DNA of 64,000 bases, from NCBI GenBank assembly GCA_958366945.1, contig CATXCY010000002.1:82338-146337 (forward strand), written 5' to 3'. The notes under the pieces were generated by a model that was not told where the DNA came from, searched no databases, and was given only the letters and a program-made list of their open reading frames with translations. Shown here one piece after another: positions 1 through 8,655 of this stretch. Source of the stretch: Bruticola sp004554425. Its GTDB lineage: Bacteria > Vulcanimicrobiota > Xenobia > Xenobiales > Xenobiaceae. Numbering within the stretch: position 1 is the stretch's first letter; every line of letters starts with the position of its first letter. The position numbers and the translations under genes were made by a program.

Positions 1-1
1 A

Positions 2-256
2 TATATCTCTTGGGAAAATTTTCACAGTTTTACTTGCCACAAAGATTGTATAATGCTATGGAGAGAAGCTGAGCCGCCCATTAAGAAAAAATCTGCTCAA
101 TGGGCTGTGCAAACGGGCTTCAGTTTAGATGACACAATTGCTCCGCTGCGTGTTTGTTGTAATGATATAAATGAATTGCGCAAATTGCGAGATTTTTTAG
201 CTGAGCGTTTACCTGAAGTACATACTAATTATGCTGGATTAAGAGTCATTTTTTAA
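2..256 (+). CDS. C-terminal part of a YcxB-like membrane protein, cut by the left edge
   Basis: The frame is already open at base 2, so only the last 84 residues are visible. They align with the end of the next gene: both contain YIS, then KDCI(M/I)LWR, then PLRVC, then a DFL..RLP motif near the C terminus. The similarity starts upstream of the internal ATG at 53, so that ATG is not the real start. The membrane anchor expected from the paralogue would lie outside the window. The fold is probably the small PH-like cytosolic domain called YcxB-like; that assignment rests on layout and is uncertain. No function is known. Confidence 0.7.
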   Translation, partial: YISWENFHSFTCHKDCIMLWREAEPPIKKKSAQWAVQTGFSLDDTIAPLRVCCNDINELRKLRDFLAERLPEVHTNYAGLRVIF

Positions 257-291
257 CTAACTGTCGATAAGCATAGTGAAGAGGAGTTATC

Positions 292-957
292 ATGGAAGAT
301 AGTTTTTATCAAGAGTCTGATAGTCTCGATTCTGTAACTGTAAATTGCAAATATAATTATGGAAAGAACTTTGAACTTATACTTTTGTGTCTAGTTTTTT
401 CTGTTATTGTTATCACTATTACTGGTGCATATATTTTTGCGATGATGGGAATGTGGAAAGATTTCTTCTATGCGATAGCCCATCCAATTCAAAGATGGAA
501 CGACGTGTGTATGCTCGTCTTCTTATGTGTGCTTCTTTTTGCTACTTCTCTTGTCATTTGCATAAATGGAATTGGCAGTTATACCTTGGTTTTCGATAAT
601 AATGGCATTACTGGAACTTACTCAAATTGGGCTATTAGTAACGGAGATTTCATAGACGCTATAACTGTAAAAAATAGGTATACAAGGTATACCATTTTTG
701 ATGTTGACTATGTCGAAGGAAATAGATACATCTCTTTAGATAGTTTCAAAAGCTTTTCTCGCTACAAAGATTGTATAATACTCTGGCGCACTAAACATCC
801 TCAGGATACGTTTGGAATGCGTTTTTTCTTGCGTTACAATTCCTGGGGCTTACTTCCTAAGGGCAATTGTCCCTTAAGAGTTTGCAGTAATGGATCTGAT
901 CTGGCTAATTTACAAGATTTTCTGTCTCAGCGTTTGCCGCAAGTTCAGCCTTTGTAA
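292..957 (+). CDS. Two-helix membrane protein with YcxB-like cytosolic domain (paralogue 2)
   Basis: This 221-residue protein has two predicted membrane segments at about 28-52 and 72-94, followed by a soluble domain of about 120 residues. This is the layout of the YcxB-like family (two helices plus a PH-like domain). The ATG follows a GAGGAG ribosome site. The soluble part shares SFSRYKDCI, LWR and PLRVC motifs with the truncated gene to its left, so the two are tandem duplicates. It probably sits in the inner membrane with the soluble domain in the cytoplasm. No catalytic residues are visible and the role is unknown. Confidence 0.75.
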   Translation: MEDSFYQESDSLDSVTVNCKYNYGKNFELILLCLVFSVIVITITGAYIFAMMGMWKDFFYAIAHPIQRWNDVCMLVFLCVLLFATSLVICINGIGSYTLVFDNNGITGTYSNWAISNGDFIDAITVKNRYTRYTIFDVDYVEGNRYISLDSFKSFSRYKDCIILWRTKHPQDTFGMRFFLRYNSWGLLPKGNCPLRVCSNGSDLANLQDFLSQRLPQVQPL

Positions 958-1062
958 GCTCTAGTAAAACATAAGCAGTTTTAACTTCCTAAGCAGTAAT
1001 TAAGTTTGCCTCGGTCAAATAAACAAGCTGGAACAATACTAACTTTTTAGTGGAGGCTAGCT

Positions 1063-1830
1063 ATGTTTCAAGAAATTGGAGATTATCTTAATCGCTACCA
1101 GGATGATCTGTATAGAGACAGAGCCACTGAAGTTCCTTATTCGGCTTTAGTTGTCTTTCATAAACAATATTATGGCAAGGGTTGGACTAAGTTTTTTAAT
1201 TTTTGTAAACCTATTATAGTTGTGTCTGTAGTTGCAGGTTCCGTCGGTTACGCGTCTATAGTCGGCTGGGGGGTACTTTTCCATACTTTTACAGCCTGGC
1301 AATTAGTTGGAGCTATTTGTGCTTTTATAGCTTGTGTGGCTTTGGGGCTAAGCTTCGGGGATCATAAAGACACGGAGCAAACTCTCATCTTTACTGATAA
1401 AGGTTTAACTGTAGTTATTCCCGGAGATTACAGTAGTCGCGGTTTGACTACCTCGGAAAATATCTTAAAATTCTGCTTCTCGAGTAGTCGAAAAACTATC
1501 CCAGAAAAGGTAGTAAAATATCCTCCTTTTGCTTCCTCTCCGGAAGAAGAGATGGCTTGGAATAATTTCCGCAGCTATTCTGTTATTCATCACAAAAAGC
1601 GGGACAATGTCTCTATAAAATTGTGGCTAGTCGACGATCCTAAGTCGGGAAGCCAAAACGCCCGCCGTTTAAGAGAAAAACAGCTTGACTGTGTAGAAAT
1701 TTATCTGCGCGACGATGGAGGAAGATACACTGGGTATAATGATGAAAAATCTGAGTTGGATGCAACTATAAAATTCTTAAACGACAGAGTCTCATTGCCT
1801 TTGTATTCTGAAGAACAAGTAGAAGATTAG
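1063..1830 (+). CDS. Two-helix membrane protein with YcxB-like domain (paralogue 3)
   Basis: This protein of 255 residues has an N-terminal cytosolic stretch, two predicted membrane segments at about 49-70 and 80-97, then a soluble domain. The motif W-N-N-F-R-S-Y-S near residue 170 matches W-D-D-Y-R-S-Y-S of the gene at 1953 and the SFKSFSRY segment of the gene at 292. It has a longer insert (about 125-165) than its neighbours. The start ATG follows a GGAGG site. It is a diverged third copy in the tandem array. A Rho-independent terminator follows at 1896-1919. Function unknown. Confidence 0.7.
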   Translation: MFQEIGDYLNRYQDDLYRDRATEVPYSALVVFHKQYYGKGWTKFFNFCKPIIVVSVVAGSVGYASIVGWGVLFHTFTAWQLVGAICAFIACVALGLSFGDHKDTEQTLIFTDKGLTVVIPGDYSSRGLTTSENILKFCFSSSRKTIPEKVVKYPPFASSPEEEMAWNNFRSYSVIHHKKRDNVSIKLWLVDDPKSGSQNARRLREKQLDCVEIYLRDDGGRYTGYNDEKSELDATIKFLNDRVSLPLYSEEQVED

Positions 1831-1895
1831 GATTTAATTGCTGCGGCAAACGGATGGGGGGCAACAAGCAAAAAGGTATACATGTATTCATTCTG

Positions 1896-1919
1896 AAAAG
1901 GGCGCTGGGCGCTTTTTTT
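1896..1919 (+). terminator. Rho-independent terminator after the third YcxB-like gene
   Basis: A GCGC/GCGC stem (1902-1905 with 1909-1912, loop TGG) is extended by G-T and A-T pairs and followed by seven T residues. Confidence 0.75.
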
Positions 1920-1952
1920 ATTAGAAAATGTAACTGATTAGAGGAAAGAAAA

Positions 1953-2453
1953 TTGAGTAAAAAACATCGTCGGAACGAGCGTAATCAGGCTAAAAAGAAC
2001 GAATTGATGCTCCCTTTATCCATTAAGCAGCATCCGGCAGCCAGACGTCCTTGGCTCACTGCAGTGATTGTACTCTTTTTATTTTTGATGGTCTTTTCTA
2101 TGTTTAGTTCTAAAGCTGGCTGGAGTGGTTTATTGGTACCGGCTCTTTTGCTGGGCATTATTTTGCATGGTTTGGTTCCTTATTTTTTCCCCACTACTTT
2201 TACTTTCGATAAGGAACAAATAACTGTCAGCCGCTTTGGTAAGCCCTCTATTTTTAAGTGGGATGATTATCGCTCTTATTCAGTTCAGGGTAACGGTTTT
2301 GTACTGTGGATGGAAATGCATCCAGCTTCCAAAACTTCTTCTTTTTCTGCCTACTTTAAGAGTTTACGCAACTCCGTTTTTTTGCCTTTAGATGAAGAGG
2401 CTATGCAAAAAGTAGAGCCTTTAATTGCTAAAAAATTGGTCAAAACAGAGTAG
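1953..2453 (+). CDS. Small YcxB-like membrane protein (paralogue 4)
   Basis: This 166-residue protein begins at TTG behind a GAGGAAAG ribosome site. It has a very basic N terminus (KKHRRNER), two predicted membrane segments at about 34-52 and 58-78, and a compact C-terminal domain of about 85 residues with FTFDKEQI and W-D-D-Y-R-S-Y-S. That pattern is the clearest YcxB-like match of the four tandem copies. The positive N terminus and short loop predict both ends in the cytoplasm. It is 12 bp upstream of the next gene and may be cotranscribed with it. Function unknown. Confidence 0.75.
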   Translation: MSKKHRRNERNQAKKNELMLPLSIKQHPAARRPWLTAVIVLFLFLMVFSMFSSKAGWSGLLVPALLLGIILHGLVPYFFPTTFTFDKEQITVSRFGKPSIFKWDDYRSYSVQGNGFVLWMEMHPASKTSSFSAYFKSLRNSVFLPLDEEAMQKVEPLIAKKLVKTE

Positions 2454-2465
2454 GCAAAGGTTAGT

Positions 2466-2801
2466 ATGAAGATAAATTGGCGAGAAATGTGGTCTCTGGA
2501 GGAACCTTCCAATATAGAAGAAAGCAGAGAAGAAACGGAAAAAGACATTAAAAATATCGCCAGTTCGGTAGTGGCGATCCATTTGGGCATTCCGGCTTTA
2601 TGGCTTTTAGAGTCTTGTAAGCCACTATCTTTTATAGCTAACCAAGCTTTGGTCTTTTTCTCTCCGGCGGCTAATTTTGTAGGACTCGACTCTTGGTGGC
2701 GTAAAGCGACGACAATTTCTTCCCGACGTTCCAACGTGGAAGCTTTTATAGAAGCTATCGAGCAATTGGAAATAAAAAAACATGAACAAGAAAATAGATA
2801 A
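2466..2801 (+). CDS. Small protein of unknown function upstream of the MutL-type ATPase
   Basis: This 111-residue protein has an acidic N terminus (about 8-28), a hydrophobic central part (about 36-75, with ALWLLESCKPL and ANQALVFFSP) and a charged helical C terminus. I do not recognise a family. The centre is apolar enough to suggest membrane association or a tight protein contact. The reading frame overlaps the start of the following MutL-type gene by 20 bp, the usual sign of translational coupling, so it is likely a partner of that ATPase. The overlap and an AAAGG site before the ATG support it as a real gene. Confidence 0.6.
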   Translation: MKINWREMWSLEEPSNIEESREETEKDIKNIASSVVAIHLGIPALWLLESCKPLSFIANQALVFFSPAANFVGLDSWWRKATTISSRRSNVEAFIEAIEQLEIKKHEQENR

Positions 2802-4584
2802 AGATTCTATCCGTTCTATCTTGGCTACAGATTGTGGCAGCACTACTACCAAAGCCATTTTAATTGAAAAAGGGCCTGAGGGCTTTCGTTTACGGGCTAG
2901 AGGAGAGGCCCCTACTACTGTAGAGGCTCCAGCCGAAGACGTTACTCAAGGTGTGCGCAACGCTATTACTGAGCTTTCTGAGTTAATTGGGCGTCCTCTT
3001 TTAGATGAAAATGGACAACTTATTAAGCCTTACGATGGAAAGCAAGGGGTGGACATTTATCTTTCCACTTCGTCGGCCGGCGGCGGTTTGCAAATGATGG
3101 TAGCTGGTGTAGTAGCCAAAATGAGCTCAGAAAGTGCCCAACGAGCCGCCTTAGGCGCCGGAGCCGTCGTAATGGAAACACTTTCTTCTAACGATTCGCG
3201 TCGTCCTTACGAAAAAATTGAGCTTATTCGCAAGCTTCGTCCCGATATGGTTTTGCTTTCTGGTGGCGTTGATGGTGGCGTGCAAAAACATGTGGTGGAA
3301 ATGGCCCAACTTTTTAGCGCCGCCGATCCGCGTCCTCGCTTGGGGGTAAACTATAAGCTGCCGGTTATTTTTGCTGGCAATAAAGATGTACGCGAGCAAA
3401 TTAAGAAGATTTTAGGCTCAAAAACAGCTTTAGAAATAGTTGATAATATTCGTCCTACTTTGGAAGAAGAAAATCTTCAGCCTGCTCGTCTTAAAATTCA
3501 GAGTCAATTTTTAGAGCATGTCATGGCCCACGCTCCAGGGTACCCAAAACTTATGGCCATGACAGACGAGCAAATTATGCCCACGCCGGCAGCTGTGGGA
3601 ATGATTATGGAGCGGGTGGCCCAAACGCGTTCGATTAACATTTTGGGCGTTGATATCGGCGGCGCCACGACTGACGTGTTTTCCGTATTCGACGGCCATT
3701 TCAATCGTACCGTGTCGGCCAACTACGGTATGAGTTACTCTATTTCCAACGTGGTAGCTGAAGCCGGTTTGAAAAACGTTATGCGTTGGGTTCCCTTTGA
3801 TGTAGACGAGCCTCAGTTGCGTAATCGCATCAAAAATAAAATGATTCGTCCGACTTCTATACCTTATCTTATGGAAGATTTGGAAATAGAGCAGGCTATC
3901 TGTCGCGAGGCTTTGCGTCTTTCCTTTGAACAACACGCTTTGTTGGCCGACGGCTTAAAAGGCGTACAGCACCAGGCTGAAATAGGCTCAATTTTTAGCC
4001 AAGGTGAGAAACGCTCACTTATAGATCCTATGCGTTTAGATATGCTTATCGGCTCCGGCGGCGTACTTTCTCATGCACCTGAGCGTTGGCAAACGGCTTG
4101 GATGTTACTTGATTCATATCTACCTTGCGGCATTACTCAGTTGGCTGTCGATTCTATTTTTATGATGCCGCAACTGGGAGTGCTTTCTTCTATTTTGCCT
4201 GAAGCTGCTGCTTATGTCTTTGAGAAAGATTGTTTAATTGAATTAGGCACTTGTATAGCTCCTCGCTTTACTAACGGTAAAGCGCTGGCTCCTGGCCAAG
4301 ATTTGCTTAAAGTTGAGCTTGAAGGTCAAGCGCCTTTCACTTTGCATATGGGAGAAATTAAGGTAAAAAAGTTGCCAGTAGGGCAAAATATTAAGGCTCG
4401 TTTATTCCCTCTAAGTCGCACCGATGTGGGGCGAGGAGCTGAGCAAATTGTAGAGTGTGTGCTTAAAGGCGGTACAACGGGGTTAATATTTGATGGGCGC
4501 GGTCGTGAACCGTTTGTACTTCCTCAGGAACGTTCGGTTCTTATCAACAAACTTCAAGAATGGAAGGCAGCTTTAAAGGGATAA
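2782..4584 (+). CDS. MutL/GlmL-family ASKHA ATPase (glutamate mutase accessory type)
   Basis: The 600-residue protein opens with the ATP phosphate-binding loop ATDCGSTTTKAI and has a second one, GVDIGGATTDVFSVF, from about residue 289. LSGGVDGG lies near 159-166. This is the acetate/sugar kinase-Hsc70-actin fold as found in the MutL/GlmL family, whose members accompany adenosylcobalamin mutases and are thought to act as chaperones or reactivases. No mutase subunit gene (glmE, glmS or a methylmalonyl-CoA mutase) is in the window, so the client is unknown. At 600 residues it belongs to the longer subgroup; classical GlmL is about 460. It overlaps the gene before it by 20 bp and is 3 bp from the next. 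Confidence 0.85.
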   Translation: MNKKIDKDSIRSILATDCGSTTTKAILIEKGPEGFRLRARGEAPTTVEAPAEDVTQGVRNAITELSELIGRPLLDENGQLIKPYDGKQGVDIYLSTSSAGGGLQMMVAGVVAKMSSESAQRAALGAGAVVMETLSSNDSRRPYEKIELIRKLRPDMVLLSGGVDGGVQKHVVEMAQLFSAADPRPRLGVNYKLPVIFAGNKDVREQIKKILGSKTALEIVDNIRPTLEEENLQPARLKIQSQFLEHVMAHAPGYPKLMAMTDEQIMPTPAAVGMIMERVAQTRSINILGVDIGGATTDVFSVFDGHFNRTVSANYGMSYSISNVVAEAGLKNVMRWVPFDVDEPQLRNRIKNKMIRPTSIPYLMEDLEIEQAICREALRLSFEQHALLADGLKGVQHQAEIGSIFSQGEKRSLIDPMRLDMLIGSGGVLSHAPERWQTAWMLLDSYLPCGITQLAVDSIFMMPQLGVLSSILPEAAAYVFEKDCLIELGTCIAPRFTNGKALAPGQDLLKVELEGQAPFTLHMGEIKVKKLPVGQNIKARLFPLSRTDVGRGAEQIVECVLKGGTTGLIFDGRGREPFVLPQERSVLINKLQEWKAALKG

Positions 4585-4587
4585 AAT

Positions 4588-5718
4588 ATGAGCAGCGCTT
4601 ATGTGCCAGGATTAAAAGTTACCGATCATGCAGAATTAAAAATTGAGAGGCGCTTACCGCTTAAGGGCAGCGTTGTGGTAGCCAAAGGTGATACTGTTAG
4701 CTGGAATACGGTTGTGGCCAATACTTTTTTGCCGGGCAGCGTCGAGTTGGTTAATGCTGCGGCCAAACTGGGGATCTCTCCGGAAGAAGTGCCCCAAGCT
4801 ATGCTTAAAAGTGAGGGCGACCAAGTATCTAAAGGTGAAACTTTGGCTCGCAGCAAGGGCTTTTGGGGGTTGTTTCGCTCCAATCTTGCTTCTCCTATTA
4901 GCGGCACAGTTGAATCTGTCTCCGAAGTTAGTGGCTTAATCGTTTTGCGGGCGCCTTCTGTACCCGTCGAAATAAATGCTTATGTCGATGGTATAGTTGA
5001 AGATATCCTACCTGAAGAGGGAGTTATTATCAGAACTTCGGCTGTTTATATCCAAGGTATCTTTGGTATAGGCGGTGAGACAGCTGGAGAAATTTGCATT
5101 TTTACTGAAGATCCCGATGAAGAATTGCAAATCGAGCGTCTTAGTGAAGCTTATAAAGGCAAAATTCTGGTCGGAGGAGCTTTAGTTACGGCCGATTTCT
5201 TGCGTAAAGCTGTGCAATATGGTGTGAAAGCTGTGGTAACTGGTGGCATTTCTGACGCCGATTTAGCCGATTTTTTGGGTTATGACTTAGGAGTAGCTAT
5301 TACTGGCTCTGAAGATAAAGGCATTACCTTAATTGTTACTGAGGGCTTTGGCAAGATCGCAATGGCTGAGCGCTCTTTCAATTTGCTCAAACGCTGTGTC
5401 GGCCGTTGGGCTTCCGTTTCCGGAGCTACTCAAATTCGAGCTGGAGTTATTCGTCCAGAAATAATTATTGCTGATAATGTTGACTCTAAGCCCAGAGAAG
5501 AAAAATCCACTGCTGTCTCGTCTGGTTTACATATCGGTTCTAAAGTGCGTCTTATTCGCGAACCTGATTTCGGAAAAATAGCTATAGTAGCTGAATTGCC
5601 TTCAGAAGCCGAGCTTATCCCCACTGGAGCTAAAGTTCGCGTAGCCAGAGTAAAATTGGACGATGGCCGCTTGCTTTCTTTGCCCAGAGCTAATTTGGAA
5701 ATAATTGAAGAAAGTTAA
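4588..5718 (+). CDS. Partner of the MutL-type ATPase: sandwich-hybrid and KOW-like protein
   Basis: This protein has 376 residues and starts 3 bp after the MutL-type gene, so the two are certainly cotranscribed. The segment around residues 90-125 (SPISGTVESVSE) has the glycine-turn pattern of a lipoyl/RnfC-type barrel-sandwich hybrid, without a clear lipoyl lysine. The middle (about 195-255) contains ILVGGALVT and AVVTGGISD. The C terminus (about 313-345, GSKVRLIREPDFG) resembles a KOW-type beta barrel. No signal peptide is present, so it should be cytoplasmic. I recognise the arrangement as a MutL partner but cannot name a function. Confidence 0.7.
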   Translation: MSSAYVPGLKVTDHAELKIERRLPLKGSVVVAKGDTVSWNTVVANTFLPGSVELVNAAAKLGISPEEVPQAMLKSEGDQVSKGETLARSKGFWGLFRSNLASPISGTVESVSEVSGLIVLRAPSVPVEINAYVDGIVEDILPEEGVIIRTSAVYIQGIFGIGGETAGEICIFTEDPDEELQIERLSEAYKGKILVGGALVTADFLRKAVQYGVKAVVTGGISDADLADFLGYDLGVAITGSEDKGITLIVTEGFGKIAMAERSFNLLKRCVGRWASVSGATQIRAGVIRPEIIIADNVDSKPREEKSTAVSSGLHIGSKVRLIREPDFGKIAIVAELPSEAELIPTGAKVRVARVKLDDGRLLSLPRANLEIIEES

Positions 5719-5817
5719 AATTAGCTCTATTTTTTTAATCTATTTTTTATCGATTCAGCAGGTATACAACCAGTGGTGTGGGTATGTGAGAGCGAGATTT
5801 GTTGAGGTTTTAAGTCT

Positions 5818-7710
5818 GTGAACGCTAATTGTACAATAGAAAATACCCAAGATGCCAATATGGAAGCAGCTGAAATAGGAGCTGAATTTCCTATCAATCC
5901 GGAACTTTTGGAGTGGAAAAAAACAGCCGATATCAAAACTTTGCCCGAACTTATTCGGCGCACTGTAGATGAATACGGAAGTTGCCCTTATTTGGGAGTC
6001 CGTGTCGGCAGTGAATATAAATTTAAAACTTACAACGAAATTTACCAAGAGATCGTCTTTTTTGCTTCGGCTTTATTGGGAGTTGGTTGTCAAGTAGGGG
6101 ATAGAGTAGCCAACTTTTCGGCTAATTGTGTGGAATGGCCGGTTGTCGATTTTGGTTCTTCACATGTTGGATGTGTCCATGTGCCCATGTATGCCACTTT
6201 GAGCCAGAGTGAGTTTGCTTATATCGTTAAAGATTGTGGAGCTAAAGTTCTCTTTGTACTCACCAAAGAACAGTTGCAAAAGGCTATAGCTTCTGAAGCT
6301 GATTTGCGGGATCTCAAGCATATTGTTGTTTCTTCAGCTATAGATTTAAGCGGTATTCAGAGCACTAAGCAACTCTGGACTTGGCAAGATTTCCTCCGTT
6401 ACGGTCGTGTACATTTAAGCCGCTACCAATCGCGTATAGAAGATATCGTAAGCTCCATAAAAACTACCGATGTGGCCAGCATTATTTATACTTCGGGTAC
6501 AACTGGTAATCCTAAAGGCGTTATGCTTATGCATGGCAACTTCTGTAGTCAGGTTGTCTCTTTAAAAAAGGTAGTAGGTATCAATCATGAAGATGTACAC
6601 CTCTCTTTCTTGCCTGTAGCTCACGTCTTTGAGCGCATTTTCTTCTACTTGAATACTTATGTCGGCGCTTCACTTGGTTTTGCTCAGAGTTTAATTACTG
6701 TTTTGCAAGATATGCAAGTTTTGCGTCCGACTACTTTTACTAGTGTGCCGGCTTTATATATTAAAATTCATGATCGGGCCGTCTCCCATATGACCGGTTT
6801 TAAGAGCAAACCTTTTAAGTGGGCTATGAAAGTAGGGCGCTCTTACAATGCCAACAAACGTTTAGGCAAGGTAGACCGAGCCGGTCGTATTATTCATGCT
6901 ATTACTCGCAAGATGCTTTTCAGCGATTTGTTCAAAAAATTTGGCGGCCGCATTCGCCTTTTTGTCTCTGGTGGAGCTCCTTTGCCTGCGGATGTGTGTG
7001 AATTTTTCCTTGATTTAGGCTTTACTATGCGTGAAGGCTATGGCTTAACTGAAACTGCTCCGGTTATATGCATAAATAGCGCTGACGATATTTGCCCTGG
7101 CTCGGTGGGCCCGGCTGTGCCTTTCAGCTCTTTAAAAATCGCCGAAGATGGAGAAATTCTCACTAAAGGCCCGAACGTTATGCGTGGCTATTTCAAAAAT
7201 TTGGAAGCAACTAAAGAAGTTATTGATTCGGAGGGGTGGTTCCATACTGGTGACGTGGGCTATATTGAAGACTCCAAGCTTTTTATTACCGATCGTAAGA
7301 AGAATCTTTTGGTACTTTCCAATGGTAAAAATGTTGCCCCCAGCCAGATTGAAGCTTCTATTCTGAAGAGTGAGTGGATCAACTCAGTAGTTTTAGTCGG
7401 CAACAACCGCAGTTGCGTTGGCGCTATCGTAGTGCCCAATTTTGAAAAATTACGCTCTTTCTGCGATAGCAAAAAGATTAGTGCTGAAAATAATAGCGAT
7501 ATGGTAGCTCATTCTGCTGTCCAGGAACTAATTTGTAACGAAATAAATGAAGCTTGTGCTTCTTTCTCCCCTTACGAGAAAGTAAAACGCTTCTTTATTT
7601 CGCCTCGAGAGTTCTCTTTTTCTATGGGTGAGCTGACGCCTACTCAGAAAGTCAAGCGCTGTGAGGTAGAGAAAAACTTTAGCGCTGAAGTTGAAAAGAT
7701 GTTCGGCTAG
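5818..7710 (+). CDS. Long-chain acyl-CoA synthetase (AMP-forming)
   Basis: This enzyme of 630 residues activates fatty acids to acyl-CoA via an acyl-adenylate. It has the adenylate-forming P-loop IYTSGTTGNPKGVM (from about 223), the A5 motif EGYGLTETAPVI, the HTGDVG motif and the C-terminal ITDRKK hinge. Length and motif spacing fit the bacterial FadD15/Faa1-like branch rather than acetyl-CoA synthetase. The GTG at 5818 has a GAGG site about 11 bp upstream; an in-frame ATG at 5860 lacks one. It is separated from the MutL pair by about 100 bp and ends at a strong bidirectional terminator. It may feed lipid synthesis from scavenged fatty acids. Confidence 0.92.
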   Translation: MNANCTIENTQDANMEAAEIGAEFPINPELLEWKKTADIKTLPELIRRTVDEYGSCPYLGVRVGSEYKFKTYNEIYQEIVFFASALLGVGCQVGDRVANFSANCVEWPVVDFGSSHVGCVHVPMYATLSQSEFAYIVKDCGAKVLFVLTKEQLQKAIASEADLRDLKHIVVSSAIDLSGIQSTKQLWTWQDFLRYGRVHLSRYQSRIEDIVSSIKTTDVASIIYTSGTTGNPKGVMLMHGNFCSQVVSLKKVVGINHEDVHLSFLPVAHVFERIFFYLNTYVGASLGFAQSLITVLQDMQVLRPTTFTSVPALYIKIHDRAVSHMTGFKSKPFKWAMKVGRSYNANKRLGKVDRAGRIIHAITRKMLFSDLFKKFGGRIRLFVSGGAPLPADVCEFFLDLGFTMREGYGLTETAPVICINSADDICPGSVGPAVPFSSLKIAEDGEILTKGPNVMRGYFKNLEATKEVIDSEGWFHTGDVGYIEDSKLFITDRKKNLLVLSNGKNVAPSQIEASILKSEWINSVVLVGNNRSCVGAIVVPNFEKLRSFCDSKKISAENNSDMVAHSAVQELICNEINEACASFSPYEKVKRFFISPREFSFSMGELTPTQKVKRCEVEKNFSAEVEKMFG

Positions 7711-7728
7711 ATTCTCTTTGGGCTAGCG

Positions 7729-7782
7729 ATATAATAAAGGCCGAGCTGCTTCTATAAAAAGTAGTCCGGCCTTTATTATTCT
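7729..7782. terminator. Bidirectional terminator between convergent genes
   Basis: A long stem, ATAATAAAGGCCG at 7731-7743 pairing with CGGCCTTTATTAT at 7767-7779, is bounded by A-rich and T-rich sides. It can stop transcription from both the acyl-CoA synthetase and the opposing ABC permease. Confidence 0.85.
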
Positions 7783-7796
7783 ATTGTTAGATTATA

Positions 7797-8648
7797 TTAG
7801 CTTTTTACAGCTCCGGCAGTTATGCCTTTTATAAAATGTTTTTGTATAGCTAAGAAGAGTAAAATTAGAGGCAAAGTCGCTGCTACTGAGCCTGCGGCTA
7901 CTACGCGAAAATCACTATCGAAGCTGGAAGATAAATAGGCTAAGCCTACGCTTAAGGGATAATGTGAATCAGACTTTAAAACAACCAGCGGCCAGAGAAA
8001 GGCATTCCAATTAGCAGTGAAAGCAAATAAAGCTACGGTAGCTTGAGTAGGTAAAGTAAGGGGCAAACAGACATGGCGGAATATTTCCCATTCATTGCAA
8101 CCATCTAAGCGAGCAGCATCTTCCAACTCTTGAGGAATACTTAGAAAGGCCTGGCGACATAGTAATATTGCAAAGACACTGACAGCGCCTGGCAAGATTA
8201 CTCCAGCCATAGTATCGTACAAGCCTAGGCTTCTTATGGTAGCAAAATTGATAATAATGTTAGCCTGACTTGGTAGAGCCAAAGTAGCCATTAAAATAAA
8301 GACGACTAAGCCTTTGCCCTTAAATTGAAAACGGGCTAGTGGATAGGCGGCCAGAGCGGATAAGCTTACTTCTAAAATTACTCCAAAGGCACAATAAACT
8401 AACGTGTTGAAAAAAAAACGCAACATGGGAAGCTGATCTTGAGCCCCAAGGAGGCGTTGGTAATATTCGCCTGTCCATATTTGTGGCCAAAGAACATTCC
8501 AACCAGAACCGTAAACTCCGTCTGCGCGGCAAGAAGTGACGAAGAGCCACCAAAAGGGAGCTAGAGCAGCTCCTAAGAGAAGTAAAATAAAAATAAGCTT
8601 TAAAGCTTGGCTTGATGATTTGATAATTTTGGATAAAAGAAAGTTCAC
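7797..8648 (-). CDS. Carbohydrate-type ABC transporter permease (MalG/UgpE-like), no visible partners
   Basis: The protein has six predicted membrane segments and the permease EAA loop (ELEDAARLDGCNEWEIFRHVCLP), which docks the ATPase. It belongs to the MalG/UgpE/ThuG family, which imports sugars or glycerol phosphates. I chose GTG at 8648 because it follows AAGGA by five bases and lies 7 bp past the regulator stop. The longer frame starting at 8732 would overlap the regulator by 77 bp and add a basic non-membrane leader. That gives 283 residues, the family length. The binding protein, second permease and ATPase are not in the window, and cotranscription with a Fur-type regulator is unusual. 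Confidence 0.82.
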   Translation of the reverse strand: MNFLLSKIIKSSSQALKLIFILLLLGAALAPFWWLFVTSCRADGVYGSGWNVLWPQIWTGEYYQRLLGAQDQLPMLRFFFNTLVYCAFGVILEVSLSALAAYPLARFQFKGKGLVVFILMATLALPSQANIIINFATIRSLGLYDTMAGVILPGAVSVFAILLCRQAFLSIPQELEDAARLDGCNEWEIFRHVCLPLTLPTQATVALFAFTANWNAFLWPLVVLKSDSHYPLSVGLAYLSSSFDSDFRVVAAGSVAATLPLILLFLAIQKHFIKGITAGAVKS

Positions 8649-8655
8649 GTTGTCC

